A stretch of 64,000 nt of DNA, taken from the NCBI GenBank assembly GCA_951394405.1, contig OX596334.1, positions 3,658,001 through 3,722,000 on the forward strand, read 5' to 3'. How positions within the stretch are numbered: the first letter of the stretch is position 1; the number at the start of each line of letters is the position of its first letter. Under the pieces are notes generated by a model. It was not told the DNA's origin. It ran no database searches and worked only from the letters and a program-made list of their open reading frames with translations. Source of the DNA: Coprinellus micaceus. Its lineage: Eukaryota; Basidiomycota; Agaricomycetes; Agaricales; Psathyrellaceae. Made by a program: the position numbers and the translations under genes. Positions 1 to 11,588 of the stretch are shown in pieces.

Positions 1-2992
1 ATTCCGCGCGTGTAGAAAACTGTACGGCGTGTTTGGCATATTGAGTCTTCATCGAATCGAAACCGAACACAGTGCAGGCCGCACTGGACATTCGCTGGTG
101 TTCCCCTTCATGTGTGATGATCTTGACACTCTTCTGCTTCAACCCGACAGGATTGGGGACAGTGATCTGGGAGGATTCCAACCAGCCTGTTGTCAGAAAG
201 GTGAACGGCTTCCCCTCTTTGGTGACGGCGTGATAACGGGTCGCGTTAGCACTCAGTCGAAGACAGTAGACCTGGGATATATCCATGCGTGAGAGGTTCC
301 CGAAATCGCCGCTGCGCTCAAAAACCACAAATGTAAGGGCGAGCCTGCAGGACCGTTCAGTCGGGTACGATGTCAAGCAAGATTGGGGCGTACTCTGCAT
401 CCATGTCGGGGCACTGGAGGGCCCAACCGCACAACCTAACATGCCCAGGGCCTTGGAGGTTCTCGTTCCAAGACTTGAAACTAATGCTCTGACTATGACA
501 GGAATCAGCATCACGACGGTAAAGGGTAGACACCGCTGGATATAGAGACTCACGCGAGACGGTAGAGGTCGGGCTTAGCTGTCAACCGAATGACACGGTC
601 AGACATGTCGAGTTGGATTTCGTTCACGGGGGGAGGAGCCAATAGACGACTCTCGATGAAGAGACCGGACGGGGTGGGGTTCGAGGCAGGTGGAGACGAC
701 GTCGGAACAGGGGGGCTCACAGGCTCAGCCCCCGCAGACGCCATTAAATCGGCCATCCCTCGCTTTTGGCGACGACGACTGGGCGGGGTCTTGGGAGAAG
801 ATTGGTGATCGACTTTCGGTTTGATGTCCACCCCACTAGAACGGCCTGGGGCTTGTTGAAGAGGCGCCCTCTGGCTGGACTCTCCGACAACGGGATCACC
901 TTGGCGTCTGCTGAGCTCCATAGCCGTGCTGGAGAGAGTCAGTGGGACATCGCCAGCAAACGGGAACAAGCTTACCGAAGCCGTTTGCGATTTCGGCGCT
1001 CGTAGTCGGACAGGCCACTAACAACCATGAGAAACGATGTTCGCCACAAGGTAGAGAAACGTACTCGTCACTGTCGTCCACCGTCGGCTCAGGAACATGT
1101 TCGACCGCTGCTTTAGCCTTCCCCTTCTCACTTGAAGAAAGAGGTAGTGCGTCTGTGGAATATCCAGCCATTAGCTATGGGGGATCGCCTAGAATGTGAA
1201 GCGCGACTTACCACCCGAAGACCTACGGCGTTTCGTAGACTTGCCTCCCAACAATTCGAGAAGACTATCACGAGTAGCAAGGCTGAGGAAGAGGACGCAT
1301 GAGATGAGGTGTTCGATGAAAAGACGGGAACCACTAACGCGATCTGACGGTCCTCGTCCTGGTAGAGTTCGGCGTCGGGTTCTTCATTTGACTGGAGCAA
1401 CTGCAAAGCCTTGACTAGGAATTCCCGATGACGGCCAGCGGCATCGAGGACCGCGTCCATTTCTTTTTCGTGCTCCACGCGTCGCCTCTCCCGTTCTCTC
1501 ATAGCCATGTCAACAGGATTCTCCTCCCTGAAATAGTGTGTCAGCTGCGTGAATAGACGGGGCGAGGTAGAAACCTACTGGACTCCAGGATACGATTCGT
1601 CGAGATCCATAGCAAGAGACGACGCATCAGAACCACGACGAGAAGTGGGACGGGCCTGACTTAAGGCATCGTACGTGTTTGAGTCGTCGCTGCCGTGAGG
1701 AAGATACATAAGAATGGTTTACGAGAGACAAAGTAGGAAAGACTCACATGAAGGGGTCTTCGTAGTCGTATTCATTCGCTCCGACGTCACACATCTCGTC
1801 GTCAGAGACCTCTGATCCACTCTGATCCGCTTGGGTGTCGATGAAGGGGTTGTCGTCGGGGACCGAGAGGCTGGGGTGCTTCGCCGCTTTCTTCTCGGCG
1901 GCCACTTGCTCGAAAATCTCGGCCATAGTTGGGAGGCGACTGAGGAGAACGTAATTAAAAACGGTGAAACCTGCGAAAGCGTAGAGAACTGGGGACACAT
2001 ACTCTTCGGCGCCACTGTTGACCCCCATTGGCATCTCGTCGTCGCTCGACTGGATGACAGGCACTGACTTGACGCGCTTGGCGAGGCGCGGCTTGGGCTT
2101 GGGACGAGGATTGCTGCGATCTTGGTGAGAAAGAGTGGGCATAATCCCTAAAGATCTGTCAACGTACTCCGCACGATGGGTACCCTCCCGAATTTCAGCA
2201 GGAGACTCCAATACAGGCACGGCCACAGACTTGGAGCCGACGAGACTCGAGTTCGCCTTGTTGATGGTCCTTTTAACCAGTAGTGAGTGCCTGGGTGCAG
2301 ACTGATAGATCCATTCAACGTACTTGCGAGTCAGGACAGGACTGCGGTCTCCTTCCGTTGGAACCGACCTGATGCGCGACTTGCTAGGGGCCCGACCACG
2401 ATACATCGAATCTCCCGGATCCAAAGGACGATCGGCGAGGATGCTAGTGGATAACGATCAGTAAGAAGCGCAGAACGTCACGAACTGGTTACATACACTG
2501 CCTCGTCCTCTGAGGATGTGGGTATCTCGACCACATTGTTCCTGTCACAGGATTTAGCGAACGAGCACTCGAAAGGAGTTGGAGAGGAAACGCACTCTCC
2601 TACGCTAGGGGCGCCCTGGGCTGGGACAGGGACAGGCTTCGCCCTCTGGCCAGTAGTCCTATGGACCAAAAAAGTTAGGACGGTGATTGAGACGTTGAAT
2701 AGGTACACTCACGTCGATGGCTTCGCCTTCTTCACGAAATCTGGTTTGCTGGGAGGGCGCCCCCCCGTCCGAATGCGAGGACCCCCACCGCTGCGCCCAC
2801 CACGAATGGCATCAGCGAAGGAAACACCAGGCTTGAGGCGACCACCGTTGGTAACGGACGGCGAAGACGGGGGAGTATTGGACCTTAGCGAAGTGTATTA
2901 GACGGATGGTACTCAACATTAGGAAAAGCAACGAACGAAGTACGAAGTTGGGCCTGCGGGCCAGCATTGTTCTGACGGAAAGAGTTCGACAT
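1..2992 (-). CDS. large hypothetical protein, 3' end beyond the window
   Basis: I do not recognise this family. The start at 2992 opens with MSNSFRQNNAGPQ. At least eleven exons follow, joined by GT-AG introns of about 47-65 bp; for example exons ending at GTACGT or GTAAGT near 1040, 960 and 400 join in phase to the next piece. The N-terminal 700 or so residues are low complexity, rich in Ser, Pro, basic and acidic runs, with a charged stretch (RERERRRVEHEKEMD, near 1480) that could form a helix. A more ordered C-terminal part begins near 550. The last exon visible runs open from 344 to base 1, so the protein continues outside the window. The basic tracts would suit a nuclear protein, but that is inference. 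The exon after the first is uncertain, because several donors near 2900-2950 are possible. Confidence 0.6.
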
Positions 2993-4064
2993 CGTTCTGG
3001 GTGCGTACGCTGTGGATGAGGGGAAATGGTGGATACCGAAAACAAGGCTGAGGTAGAGTCTCGTAGCGGCTTTTAAGGGACCTCGTGGGCGAGATGTTCA
3101 TCCGGAAAATTGAGGATATCGGGAGTTGGCACATGGGTCCAGGCGGGCGAGTAGAATGGACAGATTCCTTGCCGACCGATCGTCAGGGCATTCAATTGAA
3201 GAGCATGTCGCTCCAGGCTGCGCATGCTCCGCAGCGACATGAGGGTAGAACATGGATTAGGAATGCAGCGATGCGAGCTGGTGGTCGTTGAAGAGCAACG
3301 ACTTCACTGGCAAATGGTATGACTTCCCATTCGAGAGTCAACCATGATGGCATCAGCCGCCCACAGGCGCCAGTGACTGCACTGTGGCGCTAGAACTCTG
3401 ACTCAACCCTGCCGTATCCCGACCCGCTCTGCTATTCAGAATGTTGAAATAGCGTCCCCAAGTTGGTATATCTCTCTCGCATAAGGTCAGCAGAGCCGCA
3501 ACTTACATTACCCCCGAACTGGCCCACATGGGCGCTCCAGTGGGTCGTATGCCGATGGCGTAGAAAGTCTGAGAATCCACCCCGATCGAGGGTGAGTGCC
3601 CCGCCCCGGAGCGGCGAGGGATGTGTAGGGGTCCCCCTTCAGCACCTCTGCAAATTCATTCCTTCCTCCCCCATGTGGCCCAATTTCAACACCGATGAAG
3701 CGGGTGCGTTTGTACCTCCCCTCATAGTCACTGCATTCCAACCCTTCATTAGCTCTGTGCCTTAACTCCTACATCGCGAAAACGTCTCAGGAGACCGGAG
3801 AAGAGATGCCCCTTGCGGAACTAGACGTGAGATACAGACTTCTCATGCCATGCTCTGCAGCCCACTGATCCTCTTCTGAACGGTGACAACAGCTCGGTCA
3901 ATTCGCGGTCGCTCAAGTACAACACTCCAAGGCGTACAAGATAGTATCCCGCACGAACCACGACCAGGAATTAGTGGCGAAGGTGGTGGGCGTGGTGTGC
4001 TCCAAGACATTACCGCCATTCCGAGGAACTTTGTGAGTACACCTCGGAAACTTCAACGCGCCGA
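2993..4064. other. intergenic, divergent promoter region
   Basis: This 1.07 kb lies between the minus gene starting at 2992 and the plus gene starting near 4065. Only short overlapping open frames are present and none shows a recognisable motif. A 5' exon of the plus gene may lie at about 3883-4030, ending at a GTGAGT donor, but I could not join it convincingly. Confidence 0.4.
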
Positions 4065-4863
4065 ATGAACGACATTGCCAACAGGGAGAACGCGACCCCT
4101 GTTCAACGCAGGAAAGTCAGGCAACACGTCAAGCTTTGCGGCGCCGGTGCAACCTGGTTTGATGACTACGAAACGAAGCTCAATTCAATCGTCGACTTCT
4201 TCTCCGCCTCTGTGGGGCCTAACCGAATCGAGGCCCCCGAACTCGGTATGTTTGACGGGCAATACGCTGTTGATTTCCATACGAGGTACTTCGAAGAGAG
4301 GAAATATGCTCCTGGCTTGGTTCATGTCCCGTTCGACACATCTGTGGACCCTAATGGAGTGTTGGAACGAACTCGGGGAACCGAACTTGTTCACGGTGAC
4401 CAGAACATTGTCGAGTACTGCCTTAAGACCATCGACGACGCGGGATCGGTCCAGTAAGTTTAGTTCTAGAACTGTCAGTAACCCCCACTGACTATCATCT
4501 CAGATACAACGCTCATCCGCCTCAAGACTTCACAGTCGGAGACATCGTCGAAATCTGTGGCACATTCACACTGTATCCCTATCGCACCGACTCCGACCCC
4601 GACGTTCGATTCAAACTAGTGAATGGCATGCGAACGTTGAGTCTCCTCAACCACGAGTTCGCGAAGGTAAGCGGATAGCTCCTCCACCTATATTTGTGTG
4701 ACTGAACACCACCAAGGCCATGAAACAGGCGGGCGTCGTCAGGACGGCGAAACCGCGTATGATGACTGTGACCCCTCCGAAACGCAAATATCTCACCGTT
4801 GGTCGGACGGCATCAGGGGATGCTCGGGGTGAAACAAGAGGGGAAGACATGGATCAAGCTTAA
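4065..4863 (+). CDS. hypothetical protein
   Basis: No known domain is recognised. Three exons read through in phase. Exon 1 ends at a GTAAGT donor near 4455, the next acceptor is the CTCAG at about 4498-4502, and a second intron runs from the GTAAGC near 4668 to an ACCAAG acceptor before 4720. The last exon ends with TAA at 4861-4863. The product is about 230 residues, hydrophilic, with several aromatic-rich segments (such as GMFDGQYAVDFHTRYF) that look like a folded globular protein rather than chance coding. The start is uncertain: ATG at 4065 is the first in frame, but an upstream exon cannot be excluded. Confidence 0.5.
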
Positions 4864-5555
4864 GGACACCGAATCCTCCCTCAAACTACTTGTATTTATC
4901 AACTGTATTTTGTCTGTCAATGCTAATCACTCCCTTCGATTCGGAAAGCGCCTTCGCCGTAAAGGAGGGCCAGAATTGCGTTCCGGAGGTTGGCATCGCA
5001 CGAATTCAACGTCATGCCCCAATGGTGGTGGACACCTCGACCTTGCCACTCGACGACGGGGCCCTATTCAGACAATCCTTAGCATACCAGTTTAAAAGAT
5101 GGCAAGGGTGCCACGCCTACATGTGGGATCCACGGATGCTCATACCTGGCGACAGTTCCCTCGGGAGGGCCTATGTACGGGGCACAGTCCGGTTCGCGTT
5201 GGGCGCAACTGAGAGCAGCTTCCATCCCGCCTGATCCTTCCGAAAGACGGTCGCTGGGCTCAGCAGATTCAACGTTATTCGACAACGTCTGCTCTCGTGC
5301 TAAGAGTGGTAGCATTTCGGCATGAACAGAGTGCCTACGCTCATGTTGTGATTCGTCGATGGTATCAAGGTACGAGCGCCCGAGAAAACGCGACCTTGGA
5401 TCAATGTTTCACAAACCCTGGCATAACACACAGTCTTGGGAAGTAGACCCGACCGTTATGACGAGCAGAAAAAGTTGCTTCTGTGATTCTAAAGCACAAA
5501 CTGAATCCACGTTTTTTGGGTAGACATCGGGACCGTGTATGTAGCTAATTTAAAC
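4864..5555. other. intergenic, convergent 3' region
   Basis: About 0.69 kb between a plus gene ending at 4863 and a minus gene ending at 5556. Short open frames on both strands overlap each other and show no motif. I see no repeat or RNA gene. Confidence 0.4.
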
Positions 5556-6857
5556 CTAGTCCATGCGTTTCAACAGGGCGTCGACATAGAAGGCATCCTG
5601 AAGAGAGATATTCGTACTATCATCTGTAGGCTGGGCTGGTATTCGTGAACAAGGACCGCCTTGCCACGCATCCAGAGACTCAACTAAATTCATTTCAAAC
5701 ACCGAGGAAATGCGGATAAAGGATCGTAGTCACGTACCGTAAACAGTTTTACCGAGAACGTATCTTGATTGAGAGCTGGACGCCAGTGTACGGAGTTCGG
5801 AGGAAGGATGGCAAGACCCTGTGGCCTTGAGAATCCACGAAACGTATGGACGTATTGCAGGGAGGTCTTCGTGCTTCATATGCGCGTACGCCAAGGAAAC
5901 TCCACCGCCATCCATAAAGCGTCTAGAAGAGGCCGGACAGGAGGGAATGGTTCCACAAATGTGGTTGAGGTGATCTTCATCGTCTTTGAGGTTCTCGATG
6001 AATGAGTACCCAGCATCTTCGAGAGGCGCTCGTAACCACCTGGTGGGCCGCTTTTCGGACCCCTTGAGCACGTTGATCAAGCCCTTCGAGTGCAGCGTGA
6101 GGGAAGGGTAGAGGATAGAAAGGTGGGAATTGTCGAGACAGTTCATGAACAAGGTTGTTGGTTGCTCCACGATAGTTCCAAAGGCCGTATCGGGGGAGCG
6201 ATTGATGAACACTGTACATCGTTGGGACGGCGCACAGTGTAACCTCTTTTCGTAATCGAATAGGCCGAGAAGGTTGACTCCAAAATGGGGGTAGCCGAGA
6301 GTGTCTTCCACATGGCGCAAGGCAGCACCTTCCGTTTCACATCGCACCACAAGAGTGTATCCTGCATGGGCGAGGGACGCTTGAAGTTCGGCTACGGCCT
6401 GCTTCGTGGATGGGATGTGAATCTCTAGGCGCCGTGAACGAGTATCTGTCTGGAGAATGTTGGAAAGTGTGGAGAATAAGACTGCGAGCAAGGACGGGCC
6501 AGAGATTATTCCCCGGATGCATCGAAGTCGCCGCAAGAATCTATCCGTATCCTCGAAACCGAACCAGCGAAGGAACCCGTCGACCCGAATCCACAAGCCC
6601 GTGATACACGCCCTCATAAATACGCGACACACAAGCCGGCACCTAAGAAGGTCGGTGGGGGTGTCGAAGGAGAGCGATATAATCCTCTGCAAGATGCTCT
6701 CGGTGAGTCTCGACATTGGCGAGCGAGAGAGAGCATGGAGCTCGCAGCCATCGCGACCTAGGCCGTTCAGTTCGCACTCAGCGACAGCCCATCGCTATAT
6801 GGACTCACAGGGTTTTTCAGATTGCACACAGTAGGGACAAATGAGGCTGGGTTCCAT
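5556..6857 (-). CDS. F-box-like family protein, paralogue A
   Basis: Predicted 398-residue protein from three exons: 6857-6809, 6757-5738 and 5683-5556. Both introns are phase 1 (51 and 54 bp). The N-terminus has a small Cys motif (ICPYC, then a further CRDGC after the first splice), followed by ESILQRIISLSFDTPTDLLRCRLVCRVF, whose pattern resembles a divergent F-box. The middle holds IISGPSLL and then RRLEIHIPSTKQAV. Both blocks recur almost identically in the neighbour at 6955-8293, with which it also shares intron positions. A link to SCF ubiquitin ligases is possible but rests only on the weak F-box-like N-terminus. The two genes are head-to-tail, 97 bp apart, which indicates tandem duplication. 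Confidence 0.65.
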
Positions 6858-6954
6858 AGCACAAACGGGAATGACGGTGGAAGGCAGGGTTAAGATCACC
6901 AACACTGACTGTGTCAGCCCTGATTGCATCATTGACACTAGGACACAAATACGA

Positions 6955-8293
6955 TTAAATATGTTGTAGTAGGTCCATCGCCACTGCGGAATCATGTAGC
7001 TGAAGCCGCGGTTTCTGGTGTCGTAAAAAGTATCCCAGACCTTCGTCGTCTCCCATTTCCCAATATGTCAGCGAGTCCTCTTTCCATGAAGTGAGTGAGA
7101 GGCTATAATTATAAGGAACTCAAAGAGCGCACCTGAAACGGTTCTATCAACGATGTAACGACCGTGGAGGTAAGTTTCGTTGGTCAATTCCGAATAGAAG
7201 CGCTGTCCAGAACGGAACAGTGCACAAGACCATGAGCTTTTGAGCGTCCAAGCAAAATATGGCTCGGGGATACTGGGGGGTGGTATAGAGGCGAAGGGAA
7301 GGTGCAGCATGTATGGATCTTTTGCTCGACGCTCAGTAAACGGGCACCTTGGATCCCAACCGCAAGAGTGGTCGAGTTGGCGGGGGAAAGAGTAGAGACT
7401 TTGCTTGACCTCAAACCCGACAGTCGACAAGGGCTTCGTGAACCAATCTTGAACAAGAAAGTCGTCCTCTTGGGTTCGAAATTCGTCCCCGGGCATCGGT
7501 GGATCGGGGGGCAAGGTGTTGAGAAGACCTCGACGCCTGATGGTGAGAGCGGGGTACATAACCCAAAGACCGGCATTGGATATATAGTTCATGAAGAGGG
7601 TTGAGGGTTGCTCGACGACTGATGGAAGGGCCGTGAAGGGCGACTCGTTGACGAAAATCGTACATTCCTGCCCTTCGTCTGTGCTCACGGACCGTTCAAA
7701 GTTGAGAATCTTCGGCACGGTGCGGCCAAAAAGACTGTAGCCGAGAATATTCTGAGCGAATGAGCTGGCGTCTTCGTGGTCCAATTCTTGCTGCGTTGAA
7801 AACCCGGCCTTTTTGAGCTCCCGGCTGACTTGCTCTACTGCTTGCTTGGTGGACGGGATGTGGATCTCGAGGCGGTTGGCAAAGTTCGCAACCTCCAATG
7901 CGGGTATAATCGAAGGAAACATAGTCGGTAGTAGGGACGGCCCCGAGATAATCGCCCCAACACAGCGGAAAACGGCGAGGAGGTGTGTGGGATCCGGGAC
8001 GCCAAAGAATCGGAGAAAGTCGTGCACAATTTCCTGAACTGCGGCGGGAACGATTGTTCTTCGAAAAATGGCACAGACCCCTCGGAGATAAGATATGGTC
8101 GCCAATGAGTCGCAGGATAGCAGCCCAATGCGACAGAGAACTTCGAGGGGGATAGACTTCATGAACGAATGACGCAATGCATGCAATTCATCTGGAACCG
8201 TGTCACCGCAGGCGTTTCCTGAACCAAAGAATGCTCACCGTTGAGAGGTTCCCCACAGGTTGAACAAATGCTGACGGGCTGCATGGATTCCAT
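6955..8293 (-). CDS. F-box-like family protein, paralogue B
   Basis: Predicted 412-residue protein from exons 8293-8239, 8191-7133 and 7079-6955, with phase-1 introns of 47 and 53 bp at the same places as in paralogue A. The N-terminus reads SICSTCGEPLNDELHALRHS, matching the ELHAL block of A. It continues into a divergent F-box-like segment and the shared blocks IISGPSLL and RLEIHIPSTKQAVE. Later shared pieces are FVNESP and EQPSTLFMN. An alternative start is the second Met at 8284. Function is unknown. The close match over the full length and the conserved splice sites make the gene model reliable even though the role is not. Confidence 0.65.
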
Positions 8294-8450
8294 GGATGGC
8301 CGTCGCGAAGGAAAGGACCGACAAGGATCCGATAGACGCAGTGGAGGATGGATACTGACGGCGTTGGGAATGAATTTGGAGCGATCACGACGATGAGTAA
8401 CATAGGCACACGTAAGGTAAACTACAATCCAGGGGCACATACGCCCGCAA

Positions 8451-9567
8451 CTAAACAGGGCGCAGACAAGGATGCCAGAGATCCACCTGGAAATCCGTCT
8501 TCTGATGACAATAGGGATTATAGCACCGGCGGCGAAAGTGAGAGGGGAGGCGCGATCTTCTTGCCTGCGTCTGAGTGGTGGCCAATGATCCCACGGCGGC
8601 TTGACAGTTCCAGGGGTAGGAAGCCACAGGGAGGAGCTTGGGCTGATTGCGTCTCAATGCAGGGCATCGTCTTCCGCACGGCGCTGTCCAACCCTCATTG
8701 GAGGGCTCCCAATCGTAGGTTGCTGGAAGGCGTGCCATGCCCTCGTGAAAAGGGTGACCCCAGCCACGCAGGCACACATTAAGGGACGAAAGCAAAGGGA
8801 ATGGAGAGATGATCCAGGAACCGGTTATAATGGAGGTTTGTGTTGAGTAAAGCGAGGAGAAGGCTGTCTGAATGACAGATTTCTTGCAACGACTCAGCGT
8901 TATTTTAATCTATTGATCGTCAGCCAGACGCGAGATAACGCGAACGGGGCACGTACCTCGGTGTCGAAAGAAGTGACCTGAGAGGGGCTGAGATCAGCTC
9001 ATAGGCACATCACACCCAGGGATTGAAACTCACGGGTGGGATTTGGCTGTTTGAGTGGAGACCCACGAACTCTGTAACCCCGGCCAAACGGTAAGCATAG
9101 TTGACCTCGAAGCGCAGTGGTTGACGAAAGCCTCTGCGCAAGAACCACTGCAAGACGCGGCCGTACTGATCATCTGGGACGAGCAAATTGAGGTCCAGAG
9201 CAAGAGTGTCGTTCGGATGGCCAGCATGTTGCCAGGTCTCCACACTGTGTGTATACATCGGGTTGTTGACGCGAACGACATCCAGGACCGTGCTTCCCAC
9301 GATTGCGAGACCAGTCGACATCATTTCTTTGAAAAAGGCGTCCATGAGCGCGTCGGAAATGAAAGGGCGCAGAGCGATCGTGATCCTTCGTTTGACTTCG
9401 AATGAGGCATCCTGGCGGGAGTTGCGGTTGATACGGGACGATGCCATGAGGGAGGGCCAATCCAACCAGTAGAAGACCATGGCCCGAAGTTCGGGCATAT
9501 CCCAGACGCGCCTGGTCTGTGGAAGTCGACTCCTCGCTGCCAAAAGACGAGGCGATTGGCGGGGCAT
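8451..9567 (-). CDS. hypothetical protein, paralogue C (related to the gene at 14700-15848)
   Basis: Predicted 337-residue protein from exons 9567-9034, 8977-8957 and 8909-8451, all joined in phase 0. The middle exon is only 21 bp. The protein begins MPRQSPRLLAARSRL. It has a GSTVLDVV block followed about 35 residues later by ALDLNLLVP, and ends in a Cys-rich tail (APCGRRCPALRR, then RRCYNPYC). The same order of blocks, the tiny middle exon and the Cys tail all recur in the gene at 14700-15848. The Cys spacing would suit a small zinc site, which is inference. No enzymatic motif is certain. Confidence 0.65.
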
Positions 9568-9783
9568 GGAGTGCAGGGCAGAAGAGACGAGAAAGCAGAG
9601 TCGCTCTCGACCTAATAGTCACGACACCCAGAATCCCAAATTTGTCGCCGACCGATCGCCGAACATAGGCCGATGGGTATTGGATGGATATACAATATGT
9701 AACAAATACACGAGGAAAGGACAGCGTAGGTGACGAGGCAGCACACAGAGAAACAAGTGCACAAGACAGTCGTAAAACGCGTC

Positions 9784-11154
9784 CTAGATGTTGACTTCTT
9801 CTCTCAGCAGGTCTTGGTCGAGCAATACGCCCCTATCGGCCACAGCCCTCCTAGCAGCTACCCACGGGTCGAGGGTACACACCATGCTTAGGGGCCAGAG
9901 TGTGACGAGAGTGATGCATGAGAGGGATACAAGCGGTGCCTGCTCGATGGCACGCACTGCTCGCAGTACGACATCGAACCCTTCATTGAGAGTTCCCTGG
10001 GGAGGGACGAAGACCACGACGACCTGACGAATGGTTGCATGATAAGCCAAGTCCCGGACAGGCGCGTGGATAGGCCACTCGGTTGCAACCAAAACGAGTG
10101 TGGCGAGGTGGGGACAGTACGAGGTGACGTCCGGCTGCCACGTTTCTAAATCTAGCGACTTATACCCCGCCGCGAATGCCAACTCTCCAGCCCCAATCCC
10201 GAGTTCTTCAATCTGGGGTCCAAATCGCTCGAGGAAAGGCAACATACCAGGAACGGCCTTTTGAAGGTGAAGGTTCTTCAACTTGGGAAGGACACTGATG
10301 GGATAGCAGGTGTCGAGGAATGCTCCTGCTTTTTCAAGACCGGTTACAGTGTGATAACGACGGCGGATACTTCCGATGGACAGAGTAGTGAGTTCTTGAT
10401 GGGGTGTGGAAATAGGGGAATAATCGTCGTCGTCGTCCTCATTCGGAGCCCCGCAGAACGCCGAATCGATATGGAGTGTGCGCAGGGTAGGAATGTTGGC
10501 GAGAATATCTTTGAGCATCCGGACCGACGGTTCTTCTCCGACAGACTCGAACTGGACACGGGCCAAGCGTTTGCAGTGCTGTGTGATAGAGTGTACGATG
10601 GAGTCGGGGCGGAACCGATCTCGCGACGCCCTACCCAACGATGCATTACGAACAATGAGCACCTTGAGGTTCCCCGCTGCTTCAAATAGGGCGTCGAGCG
10701 TCGAGGGGTCGTAGGAACCGCGGATCCGGAGCTCAATACGCCATGTCCATGCGCCGACATCGACTCCCGATAGGCCAGTACCACGGCGTATCAGGTTCAG
10801 AACGCAGGTCACGTCGGCTTGACATGTAATGACGACGTAGCGCCTTAACACGCAGGAAGCGATGGTGTAGATCTGTCGATTAACATAAAAAAAGCGTTTG
10901 ACGAATTCCTTCTGAAGGGTGACGATGTCGAGAACGTTGCCAGCAACATCTTCCCACTGAAGAGAAGCGCGGAAGTCGCCCAAGTCGTACAAGTAAACCT
11001 CCATGATCTGCGCAATGATTTCGGCAGGAGCACGGCCTGCGCCATTCGCGTCGTTCAATGACCCAGGCGCTGCGGGGGGTGAAGGGACCGTTGTTGGATT
11101 GGCCTGAACGAGGCCCCTGAAAACATCCAGAGGGGGGACCTGAGAGGAGGACAT
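9784..11154 (-). CDS. F-box/LRR-like protein, single exon
   Basis: Intact 456-residue frame if the internal Met at 11154 (MSSSQVPPLDV) is used; an upstream in-frame ATG at 11217 would add 21 residues. The N-terminal third has an F-box-like segment (APAEIIAQIMEVYLYD, then FFYVNRQIYTIASCVLRRY). The rest alternates hydrophobic strands typical of irregular leucine-rich repeats (PTLRTLHID, LPKLKNLHLQ, PHLATLVLV). An acidic run DEDDDDDYS sits near the middle. It is a diverged paralogue of the next gene upstream (11589-12869): both share the N-terminal layout, a conserved WRxELR/WRFDLR block and the late FLxRxGPQ block. Such proteins are often substrate receptors of SCF ligases; here that is inferred from architecture only. 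Confidence 0.65.
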   Translation of the reverse strand: MSSSQVPPLDVFRGLVQANPTTVPSPPAAPGSLNDANGAGRAPAEIIAQIMEVYLYDLGDFRASLQWEDVAGNVLDIVTLQKEFVKRFFYVNRQIYTIASCVLRRYVVITCQADVTCVLNLIRRGTGLSGVDVGAWTWRIELRIRGSYDPSTLDALFEAAGNLKVLIVRNASLGRASRDRFRPDSIVHSITQHCKRLARVQFESVGEEPSVRMLKDILANIPTLRTLHIDSAFCGAPNEDDDDDYSPISTPHQELTTLSIGSIRRRYHTVTGLEKAGAFLDTCYPISVLPKLKNLHLQKAVPGMLPFLERFGPQIEELGIGAGELAFAAGYKSLDLETWQPDVTSYCPHLATLVLVATEWPIHAPVRDLAYHATIRQVVVVFVPPQGTLNEGFDVVLRAVRAIEQAPLVSLSCITLVTLWPLSMVCTLDPWVAARRAVADRGVLLDQDLLREEVNI

Positions 11155-11588
11155 TGGCACGAAGCCAGATGGGGGGGAACGTCGGATGACACGGACGGCA
11201 CAATGAGTGGAAAGCAAAAGGCGGGCCCGAGTTAAAGAATGGTCTTGCGATATGGGCTAGAAAGGAGCATCGAAGTCACAGGTACGCAATTGATCGCTAG
11301 TTGGCGAGTGTCAAGGGGAAAGCGACATCGCAGACTGGCAATGCCCTCTTCAGGATCAGTGCAGGTTAGGGGAATAAGCAAGTCAAGAGGAAAGAAGACG
11401 AACGCTCTAACCTCGGTTCCGGAACCAACGAATTCACACGGTTCCGTCAGACACACGGGGACACGCTTGACGGAATCAAGGGAACATGTTGAAATCCAAT
11501 AACGAAATAGGCATTGTGGGTTTTACAAAGGAGTATATAAAGATGCAACGCACTGCAAATACTTGATGAAGTGAACTGGCAGAACGAG
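11155..11588. other. intergenic
   Basis: About 0.43 kb between two minus-strand F-box/LRR-like genes. It serves as promoter for the gene ending at 9784 and as 3' region of the gene starting at 12869. No repeat or RNA gene is seen. Confidence 0.4.

Noticed and set aside
4890..5234. 114-residue plus frame after the small hypothetical gene
   Set aside because: No motif and no conserved partner; it overlaps other frames in a convergent 3' region.
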